46,085 bases of DNA from Deltaproteobacteria bacterium (lineage in GTDB: Bacteria; Desulfobacterota; GWC2-55-46; DRQE01), in contig WGFM01000020.1 of assembly GCA_015492245.1 (NCBI GenBank), forward strand, positions 1-46,085, given 5' to 3'. Below the pieces are notes generated by a model. The model ran no database searches. It was not told where the DNA came from and saw nothing but the letters and a program-made list of their open reading frames with translations. This document shows, piece after piece, positions 44,987 through 46,085 of the stretch. The translations under genes were made by a program, and so were the position numbers. The number at the start of each line of letters is the position of its first letter. Positions within the stretch are counted from its first letter, which is position 1.

Positions 44987-45241
44987 CTATTTGTCCCTCA
45001 AAAGCTCCATCTGGGGGTTTGATAATTCCTCCATCGCCTTCTCATAGGCTATCTTGTACTTGAAGCCCTTCTTGAGATACTTCCATATGCACTCTATCTT
45101 TCTCACATCCTCTTCGCTGTATTCACGAAAGGTCTTCTCGCCCACCACGGTCTTCTTTGGCGATATGTAGCCCTTCTGTTCGAGGTAATACAGCTTGTGC
45201 CGTGGTATGTCTATCCTGGCAAGAACCTCTGGGGTCTTCAT
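44987..45241 (-). CDS. MerR-like DNA-binding protein
   Basis: The 84-residue protein is essentially a MerR winged HTH: RIDIPRHKLYYLEQKGYISP, then FREYSEEDVRKIECIWKYLKKG. It lacks an effector or metal-binding domain. It lies 26 bases upstream of kamA on the same strand, so it may control that operon and itself. An AT-rich palindrome upstream is a candidate binding site. A GGAG lies 12 bases before the ATG, which is far. Confidence 0.82.
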   Translation of the reverse strand: MKTPEVLARIDIPRHKLYYLEQKGYISPKKTVVGEKTFREYSEEDVRKIECIWKYLKKGFKYKIAYEKAMEELSNPQMELLRDK

Positions 45242-45256
45242 GCTTGGGTTATCTCC

Positions 45257-45286
45257 AAGTTCAAATATAATTTTAAGTTTAAACTT
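45257..45286. promoter_or_regulatory. Repeat and palindrome upstream of the MerR-like gene
   Basis: AAGTTCAAA (45257-45265) and AAGTTTAAA (45275-45283) repeat at 18-base spacing. The second copy is part of the perfect palindrome AAGTTTAAACTT (45275-45286). A TATAAT on the plus strand (45286-45291) adjoins it. This looks like an operator between the divergent MerR-like and hemerythrin genes. Confidence 0.45.
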
Positions 45287-45407
45287 ATAATAGCATCGAG
45301 TTCATCCTGTGTCAACCCCGGGGGTTGCGATTATTTTCTTAAGGTATCTGTCCTTCTGTCCGATAGAAATGTAGCAATACTTCATTGAAAGGAGGATGTT
45401 CGGTATT

Positions 45408-45815
45408 ATGGCGATAATAAAATGGAACGACAGTCTGAGTGTCAGGGTGGGGATGTTCGACAACCAGCACAAAAGACTGATAGAGCTCATAAACACCCTC
45501 AACGATGCCATGCGCGATGGAAAGGGGAAGGATGTGCTCGGCTCCATCTTAAAGGAGCTCTCAAGTTATGCCATCATGCACTTCAGCACCGAGGAGAGCT
45601 ATTTCAAGAAATACGGCTACGCAGATGCCCCACAGCATATGGCAGAGCACAGGGCATTCGTGGATGAGGTGGAAGGATTCAGAAAGGACTTCGAGGCCGG
45701 CAGCATAGGGCTGTCGGTAAGGGTCATGACATTCCTCAGCGACTGGCTCAAAGACCACATAATGGGAACCGATAAGAAATACAGTGAGTTCTTCAACCAG
45801 CAGGGTGTCTCATAG
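45408..45815 (+). CDS. Bacteriohemerythrin
   Basis: This is a di-iron, O2-binding four-helix protein of 135 residues. All seven iron ligands are present: His21 (DNQHKRL), His58 and Glu62 (HFSTEE), His77 and His81 (HMAEH), His117 and Asp122 (HIMGTD). The family usually starts MAIIKW, which favours the ATG at 45408. The ATG at 45396 directly abuts AAGGAGG and is less likely. It may store or sense oxygen, or protect a microaerobic or anaerobic cell. It is a single gene. Confidence 0.93.
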   Translation: MAIIKWNDSLSVRVGMFDNQHKRLIELINTLNDAMRDGKGKDVLGSILKELSSYAIMHFSTEESYFKKYGYADAPQHMAEHRAFVDEVEGFRKDFEAGSIGLSVRVMTFLSDWLKDHIMGTDKKYSEFFNQQGVS

Positions 45816-45884
45816 CCCAGTTTGTTGTAAGGATACCACATAACCTCCCTTTACACAACAGGCTCATAGTACTGGGTGGGGCTA
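45814..45884 (+). other. Inverted repeat after the hemerythrin gene
   Basis: CCCAGT (45816-45821) pairs with ACTGGG (45871-45876), and an imperfect inner stem (TGTTGTAAGG with CCTTTACACAACA) lies between. There is no clear T-tract. It is a possible mRNA end structure. Confidence 0.3.
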
Positions 45885-45924
45885 TTTCAAGGTGTGATTG
45901 TGGATGGACTCTTAGCAGAGGATA

Positions 45925-46000
45925 TGGTGGAGCTGGAGGGGATCGAACCCTCGACCTCAAGACTGCCAGCCTTGCGCTCTCCCAACTGAGCTACAGCCCC
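45925..46000 (-). tRNA. tRNA-Ala (GGC anticodon)
   Basis: On the minus strand the cloverleaf is acceptor GGGGCTG/CAGCTCC (one G-T pair), D stem GCTC/GAGC, anticodon stem CAAGG/TCTTG (one G-T pair) with loop CTGGCAG, and T arm GAGGG/CCCTC with TTCGATC. The discriminator is A and the CCA is encoded. Anticodon GGC reads GCC/GCT alanine codons. Confidence 0.95.
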
Positions 46001-46014
46001 ACTCGGATATACAT

Positions 46015-46043
46015 TAATAACACCACTTAAGCCCCTCTGTCAA
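46015..46043 (-). promoter_or_regulatory. Promoter for tRNA-Ala
   Basis: On the minus strand TTGACA (46038-46043), 17 bases, TTATTA (46015-46020), about 15 bases before the tRNA 5' end. Confidence 0.6.
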
Positions 46044-46085
46044 TCCCAAATCTTACAGGCTTTGACAAAATCCACTTTATCTGGT

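Overview
The window is dense chromosomal DNA of a diderm bacterium. A signal-peptide-bearing outer-membrane beta-barrel shows there is an outer membrane. The order ftsH-folP-cdaA-cdaR-glmM-pdxJ-acpS-nnrD-tsaE ... lysC-cimA is, from memory, typical of Desulfobacterota/Geobacter-like and Nitrospirota-like bacteria. Arg is written mostly AGG/AGA and Ile mostly ATA, a bias often seen in thermophiles. I cannot assign a species.

Layout. (1) 142-2826, minus: three genes for a soluble FtsH-like protease (a Ycf46-type AAA+ ATPase fused to an M41 peptidase), a Ycf35/DUF1257 protein and a DUF2997 protein. (2) 2917-5114: the ribosome-assembly GTPases era and der. (3) 5205-18611: ftsH, folP, the c-di-AMP/cell-wall module cdaA-cdaR-glmM, pdxJ, acpS, nnrD, tsaE, lpd, lysC and cimA, mostly joined by 4-base start/stop overlaps. 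(4) 18595-26933: a small membrane protein, then a complete nine-subunit V/A-type ATPase. (5) 26939-31994: a ZIP metal transporter, purB, purC, a DUF4234 membrane protein, purS, purQ and a metF-like reductase. (6) 32014-33033: an omptin-like outer-membrane protease. (7) 33037-34286, minus: an AbrB-like protein, an anchored nuclease and a HAMP protein. (8) 34463-36304: a CAT-anticodon tRNA, a zinc-ribbon coiled-coil protein, a ribonuclease H and RNase P RNA. (9) 36356-38230: an accessory stretch with a candidate small RNA, a CI-like repressor, a hairpin-rich gene-free region and a frameshifted HEAT-repeat pseudogene. (10) 38285-41911: ubiC-ubiA-ubiD-ubiG, which looks like a 4-hydroxybenzoate-derived quinone pathway. 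(11) 41902-45241, minus: an XRE regulator, pyrF, pyrE, lysine 2,3-aminomutase and a MerR-like regulator. (12) 45408 to the end: a bacteriohemerythrin and tRNA-Ala.

How they fit together. Most of the window is household biosynthesis: folate, B6, purine and pyrimidine synthesis, branched-chain and aspartate-family amino acids, acyl carrier protein activation and c-di-AMP. It also carries a rotary ATPase and quinone synthesis. The parts most worth a second look are the ATPase-peptidase fusion with its two small partners; the omptin homologue with all four catalytic residues; several genes whose -10 box lies only 7-9 bases before the start codon with no Shine-Dalgarno (probable leaderless mRNAs); an AcpS that has lost a metal ligand; and the non-coding structures at 36.4-37.4 kb.
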